A stretch of 64,000 nucleotides of DNA, from NCBI GenBank assembly GCA_029202545.1, contig CP119311.1, forward strand, positions 3,410,001 through 3,474,000. The letters run 5' to 3'. Shown here one piece after another: positions 52,587-61,541 of this stretch. The position numbers and the translations under genes are program-made. Position 1 is the first letter of the stretch, and each line of letters begins with the position of its first letter. The notes under the pieces are model-generated. The model did not search any database. It was given only the letters and a program-made list of their open reading frames with translations, and had not been told where the DNA came from. This DNA comes from Candidatus Pseudobacter hemicellulosilyticus. Its GTDB lineage: Bacteria > Bacteroidota > Bacteroidia > Chitinophagales > Chitinophagaceae.

Positions 52587-53990
52587 TCAGCGGTTAGGTA
52601 CCGGGAAATACAGGTAGAATACAGCGCCGTTGCCGGCAATGCCGGTAGCGGTCACATTGCCGCCATGGTTCACCATGATGCGCTGCACCATGGCCAGGCC
52701 GATGCCCTTGCTCTGGTAAGGGAAGCGCGTGCTGTCGAGCTTCTGGAACAGCTCAAAGATCTTCTCTGCAAACTCATTATTGAAGCCCATCCCATTATCG
52801 GCAATGCTTATCCTGTGGTAGAGGGTCTTGCCAAATACGGCCAGGATCTTATCACTGATCTTCCGGCCAATCACTTCTTCATTGGTGATGGTGATCTGCG
52901 GCGGTACATCTTTTCGGGAGAACTTCAGGGAATTGTCGATCAGCTGTTCAAAGAGCAGGGCCAGCTGGATGGGGATCCCTTTGATCACGGGCAGGTTATT
53001 GGTGATGCGCAGGCTGGCCTGTGCCAGGGTGAGCGGCTCATCCATTTTTTCCGATACTTTCAGCAGGATATAATTCAGGTCTACGTCCACCGGTCTTTCA
53101 TCGGTGTTGATGAGGTTGGAATAATTGGACATGTCGGCTGTAAGGCCGTGCATATGTTCGGCGGAGGCGTCAATCTTGGTGAGCAGGAAATTCATATCCT
53201 CGGGCAGCTTTTCCTTATAGCGGGTCATGAGCTGGTTGGTGAAGGTCCTGATCTTGCGCAGGGGTTCCTGCAGGTGGTGGGAAGTGGTATGGGTCAGCTG
53301 TTCCAGTTCGGTATTGGCGCGGTTCAGCTCGCCCACCTGCTGTTGCAGCTGCTGCTGGAACAGCACGCGTTTGCGCAGCTCGCGGTTGATGAAAAAGAAA
53401 GAGACCACAAAGGTGATAGCAGCAAACAGGAAAAGGGCAAAGAGCAGGTTGGGGGTATTGCGCTGGTAGTTTTCTTTTTGCCGGTTGGCCTGGTCCAGCG
53501 CCAGCTGCTGTTCCTGGATGAGCTGGCTGGTCACCAGGTAATAATCGTCCATCAGGGCTTTGGTCTGCAGCAGCCGCAGGTCCAGGTCGGATTCGTGTTC
53601 CAGCGCGGCCTTATTGATATTGACCCTGATCTGGAGAAGCCGGTCGGACACCACTTTCTTCAGCTGGTAGATATACCGTTGTTCGCGGGTGGCGTTGCCG
53701 GCCAGTATGCGGAGGCTGTCCAGGAGTGGCTGGATCCGGGCGCTGTTGGCCAGGTAGGGCTCCAGCAGGCTGCTGTCCCGCGTTAATATAAAACCCCGCT
53801 CGCTGCCAATGGCATCTTTGAGGTGGGAGTCCACTTCACTGAGTGTATACAGCACGGCATAACTGTGTTCTACCTTATTGGCCCACTGGTTGGAGGTCAT
53901 CAGGCGTTTATAGAACAGGACGGAGAGGACCGTCAGGATAATGAACGATAGGAGGAAGGCGAAATAGATGTATTGGAATCTGAATTTCAT
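52587..53990 (-). CDS. Membrane histidine kinase with CHASE3 domain
   Basis: 467 residues. TM helix 1 (about 7-27), a CHASE3 sensor (about 35-175; AIGSERGFILTRDSSLLEPY is the core), TM helix 2 (180-203), a coiled segment ending at the H-box HTTSHHLQEPLRKIRTF (phospho-His near 240), N-box QLIDNSLKFS, and G-boxes DNGMGFNNEFAEKIFELFQKL and SKGIGLAMVQRI. CHASE3 ligands are unknown. The partner receiver is not adjacent; the sigma-54 cluster begins 190 nt further on, divergently oriented. Confidence 0.9.
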   Translation of the reverse strand: MKFRFQYIYFAFLLSFIILTVLSVLFYKRLMTSNQWANKVEHSYAVLYTLSEVDSHLKDAIGSERGFILTRDSSLLEPYLANSARIQPLLDSLRILAGNATREQRYIYQLKKVVSDRLLQIRVNINKAALEHESDLDLRLLQTKALMDDYYLVTSQLIQEQQLALDQANRQKENYQRNTPNLLFALFLFAAITFVVSFFFINRELRKRVLFQQQLQQQVGELNRANTELEQLTHTTSHHLQEPLRKIRTFTNQLMTRYKEKLPEDMNFLLTKIDASAEHMHGLTADMSNYSNLINTDERPVDVDLNYILLKVSEKMDEPLTLAQASLRITNNLPVIKGIPIQLALLFEQLIDNSLKFSRKDVPPQITITNEEVIGRKISDKILAVFGKTLYHRISIADNGMGFNNEFAEKIFELFQKLDSTRFPYQSKGIGLAMVQRIMVNHGGNVTATGIAGNGAVFYLYFPVPNR

Positions 53991-54181
53991 GGAAAAAATT
54001 GCCCGATTTGTGGAATAAAATCTACACCTTTATAAGGTAAATTTTGCTGATGGACGGTTGATTGTCAGGTGGGGAGAGGCTATTTACCCAGTAAGTTAGC
54101 ACATTTCGGGAAATTTTTGGCCAATTCTCATTTTTGGAGTGCTGCTTGCAATAAGGTAGAAGTACTAACACTATACCTGCC

Positions 54182-55594
54182 ATGATCCACCAACACATTA
54201 CGCAGAAACAACAGGTCCGGATCCTGCCGCAGCAGATCCAGCTACTAAACCTGTTTCACCTGAACACACTGGAGCTGGAACACCGCATTCAGCAGGAACT
54301 GGAAGAGAATCCTCTTTTAGAGGAAGCGCAGAATGATGACGCTGCCGTGAAGGACAAGACTGAGGCTGTACAGGAGTTTGCCGACTGGGAGGAATATGGT
54401 TATGATGATATCCCGGATTACAAGACTGAATACGCCAACTATTTCTCCAGCGAGGAAGTGCCCGAGCGGCCTATTGTGCAGTATACTGATTTCAGGCAGA
54501 CCCTGAAAGAGCAGGTACGTCTCTTGCTGCTGGATGAAAAAGAGTTTACCCGTGCTTCTTATATTATTGATTCTTTATCAGAGAACGGGATGCTGGAGCA
54601 GGACCTTTCTTCCCTGGCGGAGGATATGTCCTTCAAATACGGCGAGTGGCTGGAAGCCCCCACGCTGGAGCCCCTGCTCCTGACCATCCAGACCCTGGAC
54701 CCGCCCGGCATTGGCGCCAGGGATATCCGGGAATGCTTATTGTTACAGCTGCAAAGGAAAAATACGGCTCAGCCTGATGTGGCCGCGGCCCTGAAGCTGA
54801 TCCGGGATCATTATACAGACCTGAAGAACCGCCAGCTGGAGAAGATCCGTGAAGCGCTGGGACTGGATGAAGATGAACTGCGGATCGTACTACAGCTGAT
54901 TGCCGCCGTTCCCTTGCAGCCTATACCGCCGCAATCAGAGGATACCGTGGCAAGGAATTATATCATCCCGGATTTTATCATAGCAGTGGAAGCGGACGCC
55001 ATTGAAGTGTCGCTGGCCCGGCAGCGTTCTGCCAACCTGCACATCAACCAGTCCTGGATGGACTCTGTAAAGAGCCAGTGCAATAAGGTAGATAAAGCTG
55101 CCAGCCAGTATATGAAGAGCAAGCTCCAGGCGGCTGAGTGGTTCATCTCGGCTATCCAGCAGCGGGAGAACACCATGCTGAAAGTGATGCGCACGATCGT
55201 TAAATGGCAATATGATTATTTCAGGGAGGGGGACCGGCTCCTGCTGAAACCGATGATCCTGAAAAATATCGCCCAGGAAGTGGGCGTGGATATTTCCACT
55301 GTTTCCAGGATCACCAGCAACAAGTATGCATCCACTCCCTTTGGCAATATCCTCCTGAAAGACCTGTTCTCGGAAGGTATGGCCAACCAGCAGGGAGAAG
55401 TGATCAGCAACCGCATCATCCAGTTTGCCCTGGAAGAAGCCATTGCAGCAGAAGACAAGGGACGGCCCTTCACTGACCACCAGCTGGTGATCATCCTGGC
55501 CAAGAAAGGCTATAAGATAGCCAGGAGGACCGTGGCCAAATACCGTGAGCTGTTGCGGATACCAACGGCCCAGATGCGGGCCTTATGGCGATAA
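54182..55594 (+). CDS. rpoN: RNA polymerase sigma-54 factor
   Basis: 470 residues. Region I (MIHQHITQKQQVRILPQQIQLLNLFHLNTLELEHRIQQELEENPLLEEA, 1-49) is the Gln/Leu-rich activator-interacting domain, followed by an acidic linker, the core-binding domain (about 110-300), a helix-turn-helix (DISTVSRITSNKYASTPFGNI), and the RpoN box ARRTVAKYRELLRIP near the end. It directs polymerase to -24/-12 promoters and requires ATP-dependent activators. The NtrC-type regulator 47 nt downstream is the obvious partner, which makes this a self-contained control module. Confidence 0.95.
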   Translation: MIHQHITQKQQVRILPQQIQLLNLFHLNTLELEHRIQQELEENPLLEEAQNDDAAVKDKTEAVQEFADWEEYGYDDIPDYKTEYANYFSSEEVPERPIVQYTDFRQTLKEQVRLLLLDEKEFTRASYIIDSLSENGMLEQDLSSLAEDMSFKYGEWLEAPTLEPLLLTIQTLDPPGIGARDIRECLLLQLQRKNTAQPDVAAALKLIRDHYTDLKNRQLEKIREALGLDEDELRIVLQLIAAVPLQPIPPQSEDTVARNYIIPDFIIAVEADAIEVSLARQRSANLHINQSWMDSVKSQCNKVDKAASQYMKSKLQAAEWFISAIQQRENTMLKVMRTIVKWQYDYFREGDRLLLKPMILKNIAQEVGVDISTVSRITSNKYASTPFGNILLKDLFSEGMANQQGEVISNRIIQFALEEAIAAEDKGRPFTDHQLVIILAKKGYKIARRTVAKYRELLRIPTAQMRALWR

Positions 55595-55640
55595 CCAATA
55601 GTGACTAATTTACCTACCACCATACAAAAAATGCAGGGAT

Positions 55641-57161
55641 ATGCCTAAAGTTCTAATTATTGATGATGACCGCGATATCTGTTTCTTGCTTAACAAATTC
55701 CTGATGAAGCATGGCTACGAGACCCAGGATTCCTATACCGCCAAGAAGGCGTTGGAATTGCTGGAAGAAGTGCCTGACTTCGACCTGGTGCTTTGTGATT
55801 ACCGCCTGGAAGGTATGGACGGTAAAACAATGCTGCTGAAGATCAAGGAAAAATATCCTAACCTGCCGGTGATCATCATCACGGGGTACAACGACCTGAA
55901 AACGGCCGTGGACGTCATGAAAATGGGCGCCTTCGACTATGTGACCAAGCCGCTGTTCCCTGAAGAGATCCTGAATACCATTCAGGCGGCCCTGAACCAG
56001 GGCGCCCCTGCGCCGGCCAAGGCTGTCAGCGGAGCCCCCTCCCAGAACGGTGCTGCGGAAACCGCCGAGCGAAAGGAAAAGAAGAAACCTGTCAACGGCA
56101 ATGGCGATATCATCTTTGGTAACAGCCCCGTGTTCCAGAATATTGTAGAGCAGATCAGCCTGGTAGCGCCTACTGATTACAGTGTGATCATCTATGGCGA
56201 AAGCGGCAGTGGCAAAGAAGCTATCGCCCAGGAGATCCATAAGCGCAGCAAACGCAGCAGTTTCCCCTTCATCGCCATTGATTGCGGCGCCCTGAGCAAG
56301 GAACTGGCCAGCAGTGAGCTGTTTGGTCACGAGAAAGGCTCTTTCACCGGCGCTATCAACCAGAAGGCCGGCAGCTTTGAACTGGCCAATGGCGGCACCA
56401 TCTTCCTGGATGAGATCGCCAACCTGCCCTATGATGTACAGGTATCCCTGCTGCGTGTGATCCAGGAAAGGAAAATGCGCCGTGTGGGTGGTACCCGTGA
56501 TATATCCCTGGACGTGCGTATCATCATAGCCAGTAACGAAAGGCTCTGGGATGCCGCTCAGAAAGGCAAATTCAGGGAAGACCTTTTCCACCGCTTCAAC
56601 GAGTTCACTATTGAAGTACCGCCGCTGCGCCAGCGCCGCGAAGATATCCTGGTCTTTGGCCGTCACTTCCTGACAAAAGCCAATGAAGGCCTCAGCAAAA
56701 ATATCAAAGGGTTCTCTCCTGAAGTGGAGGAGATCTTCCGGAACTATGTTTGGCATGGCAACCTGCGGGAACTGAAGAACGTAGTTAAAAGGGCAGCCCT
56801 GCTGACCGATGGCGATTGGGTAGAAGTGCGCAGCCTGCCCTTTGAGATCAGCAACTACCGCAAGCTGCTGTTTGAACATGCCGGCGAAATGCCCCAGCCC
56901 GTAATGCAGGAGCCCAGCATGGCCCCCCAGCATTATGCAGCACCACAGGCGCCGGAAACAACGCCCCTGATCCCCGCTCTGAAAAGGCCTATAACAGAGA
57001 ACAGTCTCAAAGAAGCCAGCATCGACCTGGAATACGAGATGATCCTCAAAGCGCTGAAGCAAACCAATTTCAACAAGAGCAAAGCGGCCAAGCTGTTGAA
57101 CATAGACCGCAAAACCTTATATAACAAGATCAAATTATACCAGGAACTCAATAACCGTTAA
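55641..57161 (+). CDS. Sigma-54-dependent response regulator (NtrC family)
   Basis: 506 residues. Receiver (1-120; phospho-acceptor Asp53 in LCDYRLEGMDGK, Lys in VTKPLF), a flexible linker, then the AAA+ domain with Walker A GESGSGKE (186-193), the sigma-54 loop as GSFTGA (233-238; the usual form is GAFTGA), Walker B GGTIFLDEIANL, and a C-terminal Fis-type HTH (FNKSKAAKLLNIDRKTLYNKIK, about 478-499). It activates sigma-54 promoters after phosphorylation. It follows rpoN and precedes two kinase genes, likely its inputs. Confidence 0.95.
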   Translation: MPKVLIIDDDRDICFLLNKFLMKHGYETQDSYTAKKALELLEEVPDFDLVLCDYRLEGMDGKTMLLKIKEKYPNLPVIIITGYNDLKTAVDVMKMGAFDYVTKPLFPEEILNTIQAALNQGAPAPAKAVSGAPSQNGAAETAERKEKKKPVNGNGDIIFGNSPVFQNIVEQISLVAPTDYSVIIYGESGSGKEAIAQEIHKRSKRSSFPFIAIDCGALSKELASSELFGHEKGSFTGAINQKAGSFELANGGTIFLDEIANLPYDVQVSLLRVIQERKMRRVGGTRDISLDVRIIIASNERLWDAAQKGKFREDLFHRFNEFTIEVPPLRQRREDILVFGRHFLTKANEGLSKNIKGFSPEVEEIFRNYVWHGNLRELKNVVKRAALLTDGDWVEVRSLPFEISNYRKLLFEHAGEMPQPVMQEPSMAPQHYAAPQAPETTPLIPALKRPITENSLKEASIDLEYEMILKALKQTNFNKSKAAKLLNIDRKTLYNKIKLYQELNNR

Positions 57162-57263
57162 CGCCTGACCTATCGAAAAACACTATTATTCATCCCCCCT
57201 GCAGCAGAGAAGCGCTGTTGTGCCTGAAAGGCAGGGGTATTACCTTGACGAAAACGGTATAGT

Positions 57264-58073
57264 ATGAAAGGCGTAGGGCTCGTACACAATCTGAGGCAGA
57301 AGGAATACGGTCAGCAGGAACTGCAGATCAAACTGGAAGAGCTGAACCGTTCCAATATGGAGCTGGAAGAGTTTGCCTATGTGGCTTCGCATGACCTGCA
57401 GGAGCCACTCAGGAAACTGAGTACTTTCGGTGAACGGCTGCGTAACCGCTGTGGCGACCAGCTGTCCGAAGAAGGTATTACCTATCTGAACCGCATGATG
57501 GCTTCCGCTGAGAGTATGCGGGTGCTGATCGATAACCTGCTCGAATTTTCGAGGGTTACCCGGAACCAGCATCCCTTTACCCGGGAAGATCTGGGCGTAC
57601 TGGTAAAAAACGTGGTGGATGAACTGGACCTGTCCATTGAAGACACCCACGCCAGCGTGCTGGTAGATCCCCTACCGGTAGTGGAGATCATGCCGCTCCA
57701 GATCAGACAGGTGTTCAGTAACCTGATCAGCAATGCACTCAAGTTCCGCCGGAATGATATAGTGCCTGAGATCCGGATAACGGCCAGCAGGCTCAGCTCT
57801 GAGGAACAGGAAATCCTTAAACTCCGTTCCTCCTATCCTTATTACAGGATCACGGTGGCTGATAATGGCATCGGTTTCGAAGAGATCTATGCTGAAAGGA
57901 TCTTCCAGCTGTTCCAGCGCCTCCACGGTAAAACGGAATACCCGGGTTCCGGGATCGGGCTTGCCATCTGCAGAAAGATCATGGACAATCACCAGGGGTT
58001 GATCATGGCGGAAAGTCATACCGGTCAGGGCGCTTCCTTTTCCATCATTTTACCTGAAAAGCAATTTTCCTAA
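57264..58073 (+). CDS. Soluble histidine kinase without a sensor domain
   Basis: 269 residues. A short coil (1-40) leads to the H-box VASHDLQEPLRKLSTF (His near 45), followed by the N-box SNLISNALKFRRND and G-boxes VADNGIGFEEIYAERIFQLFQRL and YPGSGIGLAICRKI. There is no membrane helix and no recognisable sensor, so it must receive its signal from a partner protein or a linked PAS kinase. The gap to the next gene is 12 nt. Confidence 0.9.
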   Translation: MKGVGLVHNLRQKEYGQQELQIKLEELNRSNMELEEFAYVASHDLQEPLRKLSTFGERLRNRCGDQLSEEGITYLNRMMASAESMRVLIDNLLEFSRVTRNQHPFTREDLGVLVKNVVDELDLSIEDTHASVLVDPLPVVEIMPLQIRQVFSNLISNALKFRRNDIVPEIRITASRLSSEEQEILKLRSSYPYYRITVADNGIGFEEIYAERIFQLFQRLHGKTEYPGSGIGLAICRKIMDNHQGLIMAESHTGQGASFSIILPEKQFS

Positions 58074-58085
58074 ATTAAACCTTAC

Positions 58086-59522
58086 ATGCTGTTATCTGCC
58101 CAACCAGTAAAGATCCTGATCATCGATGATGACGAAGACGATTATTTTATTACCAGCACGCTGATAAAGGAAATTGGCGATAACTTCCAGGTGGAATGGT
58201 GTTATAAGTATAATGAGGCCCTGGACCATATCTGTAACAGCGAATACGATCTTTATTTTATAGATTATTTCCTGGGCGCCCGCACAGGCCTGGACCTGCT
58301 GAAAGAGGCCCTGCTCAAAAGCTGCCAGGCGCCTATGATCCTGCTCACCGGCAAGGGTAACCGGGCTGTGGACCGTGAGGCTATGATTGCCGGGGCCGCC
58401 GATTACCTGGTGAAAGGGGAACTGACCTCCGATAAGCTGGAGCGCTGTATCCGCTATTCGCTGGAGAACGCCCGTTCCATGAAGGCGCTGCGCGATAACG
58501 AGCTGCGCTTCCGTAATATTTTTGAACGATCCAAGGACGCTATCTTTTTCACCGATACCAACCTGCAGTTCCTGGCCGTGAATGCCGCCACTACCCAGTT
58601 GCTGGAATACAGCGACCAGGAGATCACCCAGCTCAGTTTTTATGAGCTGATGCCCAATAAAAAAATGGCTGGTCACCTGGCCGATATTGTGCTGGCAAAG
58701 GGGGAGGTGGATGATTTTGAGATTGACCTGGTCAGCAGTTCCAACGAAGAGAAGAGCTGCATTTTCTCCGCTACCGTGATCGATAATCCGGATGGCACCC
58801 GCTACCTGCAATGTATCCTGCACGATATTACCAGCCTGCGTAAAGCCGAACGCTCCGTACTGATGGCCGAAAAGTTGGCCGCTACTGGCCGGCTGGCGCG
58901 TACCCTGGCGCATGAGATCCGCAACCCGCTCACCAATATTCACCTGTCGCTGGACCATCTCCGCAACGAGGAGACCACCGAGACCCAGGAGAACTATTAC
59001 AATATCATGCTGCGCAATTCAAAACGGATTGGCGCCATTATCTCCGAGTTGCTGGACACTGCGCGTCCTACCGATATCATCCTGCGGGAATCACCGCTGC
59101 AGGATATCATGGATGAGAGCATTACGGCCGCTATGGACCGGATTGTGCTCAAGAATATAAAGCTGCAGATCCGCTACCCGGATGAAATGATCCAGATCCA
59201 GGCCGACAAGGAAAAGCTCAAGATCGCCTTCCTCAATATCATTATCAACGCCGTAGAGGCCATGGAAGAAGAGAAGGGCGAGCTGTCGGTCAGCATTACG
59301 CCGCATGCACAGCATTATGAAGTGCGGATAGTGGACAATGGCTGCGGTATCAGCGAAGAAAACCTCAAACGCCTGTTTGAGCCTTATTTCACCTCCAAAA
59401 GAAATGGCCTGGGCCTTGGCCTGGCGGCCACCCTCAACATCCTGCATGCCCATCATGCCCAGGTAGATGTACATTCTGTGCCCGGAGAAGGGACCAGTTT
59501 TGTGATCACTTTCGCCCGATAG
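58086..59522 (+). CDS. Receiver-PAS-histidine kinase hybrid
   Basis: 478 residues with receiver first: ILIIDDDEDDYFI (11-23), Asp in YFIDYFLGARTGLDLL, Lys in DYLVKGELT (switch); a PAS domain at about 140-255 (RFRNIFERSKDAIFFTDTNL); then HisKA H-box ARTLAHEIRNPLTNIHLSL and a HATPase with IIINAVEAMEEEKG, DNGCGISEENLKRLFEPYFTSK and GLGLGLAATLNI. Receiver-first order is used to take phosphate from another kinase before passing it on. Last gene of the sigma-54 cluster; soluble. Confidence 0.92.
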   Translation: MLLSAQPVKILIIDDDEDDYFITSTLIKEIGDNFQVEWCYKYNEALDHICNSEYDLYFIDYFLGARTGLDLLKEALLKSCQAPMILLTGKGNRAVDREAMIAGAADYLVKGELTSDKLERCIRYSLENARSMKALRDNELRFRNIFERSKDAIFFTDTNLQFLAVNAATTQLLEYSDQEITQLSFYELMPNKKMAGHLADIVLAKGEVDDFEIDLVSSSNEEKSCIFSATVIDNPDGTRYLQCILHDITSLRKAERSVLMAEKLAATGRLARTLAHEIRNPLTNIHLSLDHLRNEETTETQENYYNIMLRNSKRIGAIISELLDTARPTDIILRESPLQDIMDESITAAMDRIVLKNIKLQIRYPDEMIQIQADKEKLKIAFLNIIINAVEAMEEEKGELSVSITPHAQHYEVRIVDNGCGISEENLKRLFEPYFTSKRNGLGLGLAATLNILHAHHAQVDVHSVPGEGTSFVITFAR

Positions 59523-59707
59523 GAAGGACATCCTTTCAGCCTTTTTTACCATTTAGCCAGGCTCAGTGAGCGGGAGCGACTGCTTTCCAGGCAACCCGCC
59601 TTATTGCCAGCTTGTCCTGGAGGAAACTGCGCAAGATCTTAGCCTGTTGCAGGCTAAACGCCGCGGCTGGCAAGGTTTTTTAAGCGTTTTCGGTAAAAAT
59701 AGCCGTT

Positions 59708-60490
59708 ATGAGAGCAATATGGTCCGGCTCAATCGGATTTGGGCTGGTAAACATCCCGGTAAAACTGTATAGCGCTATCCAGCAAAGCGAACTGGACCTG
59801 GATATGCTGGACAAAAAGGACCACGCCAATATCAAATTCCAGCGCGTCAATGCAGAATCAGGTAAAGTGGTGCCCTGGGCCAATATTGTAAAGGCCTATA
59901 ACCTGGACGGGCGTTATGTAGTGCTGGACGATGAGGATTTCCAGAAAGCCATGCCGGAAAAAACAAAGACCATTGAGATCCTTTCTTTTGCAGAAGAAAG
60001 CGAGGTGGATCCCATGTTGTTTGAAACGCCTTATTATATTGAACCGGACCGGTCCGGCAGCCGCGCCTATTCGCTGCTCTGGTCGGCCCTGCGCAAGTCC
60101 GGCAAAGTGGGCCTGGGAACCTTTGTACTGCGTACCAAGGAAACCATCTGCCTGGTAAAAGCCACGGATGAGCTGCTGGTGCTGCAAAGACTTCGTTTTG
60201 AAGAAGAGATCCGCAATCCATCGGACCTGAATATTCCCGCCCTGACCACAAGATCCACCAAGCCCAATGAGCTGAAGATGGCGCTATCGCTGATTGACCA
60301 GCTGACCGCGCCATTTGATGTTTCCGCCTATAAGGACAGCTATTCAGATAAGCTGATGAAGCTGATCAAAGCCAAGGCAAGAGGTAAGAAAGTGACCACG
60401 CCGCATATGAAGGTGGTGCATTCCAAGGCCAAGGACCTGATGGCCCAACTGAAGGCCAGCCTGGAGACAAAGAAAAAGCGGGCTTCCTGA
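59708..60490 (+). CDS. ku: Ku protein (NHEJ DNA end binding)
   Basis: 260 residues, the length of bacterial Ku. The opening MRAIWSGSIGFGLVNIPVKLYSAI is diagnostic, followed by the beta-barrel core (HANIKFQRVNAESGKVVPWANIVKAYNLDGRYVVLDDEDF) and a short C-terminal Lys-rich tail (KAKARGKKVTTPHMK ... LETKKKRAS). The homodimer rings DNA ends and recruits LigD. Three separate LigD-domain genes follow within 3 kb on the same strand. Between it and the first is the palindrome TTGGTTCGAACCAA. Confidence 0.95.
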   Translation: MRAIWSGSIGFGLVNIPVKLYSAIQQSELDLDMLDKKDHANIKFQRVNAESGKVVPWANIVKAYNLDGRYVVLDDEDFQKAMPEKTKTIEILSFAEESEVDPMLFETPYYIEPDRSGSRAYSLLWSALRKSGKVGLGTFVLRTKETICLVKATDELLVLQRLRFEEEIRNPSDLNIPALTTRSTKPNELKMALSLIDQLTAPFDVSAYKDSYSDKLMKLIKAKARGKKVTTPHMKVVHSKAKDLMAQLKASLETKKKRAS

Positions 60491-60522
60491 TAAACCCTGC
60501 TTCGGCCAAGGCAGGAAGAAAT

Positions 60523-60536
60523 TTGGTTCGAACCAA
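60523..60536 (+). repeat. 14-bp perfect palindrome TTGGTTCGAACCAA
   Basis: Lies 32 nt after the ku stop codon. Each half is TTGGTTCG/CGAACCAA, the same octamer as the core of the recurrent GGGACGAACCAA motif, so it is a two-sided version. Confidence 0.5.
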
Positions 60537-60601
60537 TATACTTCCGGAGTAATAGCTGTCAGCAGGAATTGGATCAATGCACCATGCAAAACTGGAATGG
60601 T

Positions 60602-61495
60602 ATGCTGAAAGAATATAAACGTAAACGCAATTTTAGCCATACGCCGGAGCCTGCCGGTAAAAAGCAGGCTGCCGGCGCTCAGCTGCGTTTTGTGGTCCAG
60701 CGCCATGAAGCCACCCGCCTGCATTATGATTTCCGGCTGGAGCTGGACGGAGTGCTGAAAAGCTGGGCGGTCCCTAAAGGTCCTTCCATGAATCCTGCCG
60801 ATAAAAGGCTGGCTGTGCATGTGGAGGATCATCCGGTGGATTATATCGATTTTAAGGGCACTATCCCGGCGGGCAATTATGGCGCCGGCAAGGTGGAGGT
60901 CTGGGACCATGGCCAGTATATAGCCGTGGATGCGGACCTGGAGCCCGTCAGTGAAAAGGAAGCCCTGCAGGCGTTGAAAAAGGGAGAACTGAAATTTTTC
61001 CTCAAAGGGAATAAAATAAGTGGTGGCTTTGTACTGGTGCGCCTGCATGGGGATGATAAGAACTGGCTGCTCATCAAACACAAAGATGAATATGCCAGCA
61101 ATAAAAAATTTGAACCCGATCCCCGGGATAAGAAAGGCTATACCCGTGCCAAAGCGGCGCCTGAAAAGCCGCTGAAGCCAGAGTATCCGGAGCCGGAAGG
61201 AAAGGAGGCTGAAAAGAAAGCAGTGGCGGCAGGCGTTGAAAAGACGGCAGTAAAACGAGCGGCTTCTAAAAATGCTGCGGCAAAAAAGACTGTCAGGAAG
61301 GTTCTTAAAAAAGCCGCCGCAAAGAAAGCGTCTGCTACAACTGCTGCAGGTAAGCAGACTGCTGCAAAGAAAGCGAAGCCAAAGAAGGCGACAGCGGCAA
61401 GCGCTACCCGAAAGAAAGCCGCTGCAAAAAAGGCTGCTGCCAAAAGCGGTTCCCGGAAATCCGCTGCCAGATCCACCCGGCCGTCCAATCGCTAA
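60602..61495 (+). CDS. LigD 3'-phosphoesterase domain protein with Lys/Ala-rich tail
   Basis: 297 residues from MLKEYKRKRNFSHTPEP. The phosphoesterase (about 1-160) has FVVQRHEATRLHYDFRLELDGVLKSWAVPKGPS, VHVEDHPVDYIDFKGTIPAGNYGAGKVEVWD and LKGNKISGGFVLVR, including the His, Asp and Arg metal-site residues. It trims 3' ends at breaks by removing ribonucleotides or phosphates. From about residue 200 the protein is almost only Lys, Ala, Thr and Ser (AAAKKTVRKVLKKAAAKKAS type), like histone H1 tails, which probably binds DNA. In most LigD proteins this domain is fused to ligase; here it is separate. Confidence 0.92.
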   Translation: MLKEYKRKRNFSHTPEPAGKKQAAGAQLRFVVQRHEATRLHYDFRLELDGVLKSWAVPKGPSMNPADKRLAVHVEDHPVDYIDFKGTIPAGNYGAGKVEVWDHGQYIAVDADLEPVSEKEALQALKKGELKFFLKGNKISGGFVLVRLHGDDKNWLLIKHKDEYASNKKFEPDPRDKKGYTRAKAAPEKPLKPEYPEPEGKEAEKKAVAAGVEKTAVKRAASKNAAAKKTVRKVLKKAAAKKASATTAAGKQTAAKKAKPKKATAASATRKKAAAKKAAAKSGSRKSAARSTRPSNR

Positions 61496-61541
61496 AAATA
61501 ACTGCCCGTTCAACCGATTCTTAACCAGTAGCTGAAAAATT

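Noticed and set aside
60523..60536. TTGGTTCGAACCAA as a tRNA T-loop
   Set aside because: No cloverleaf can be drawn around it; there is no acceptor stem or anticodon arm.
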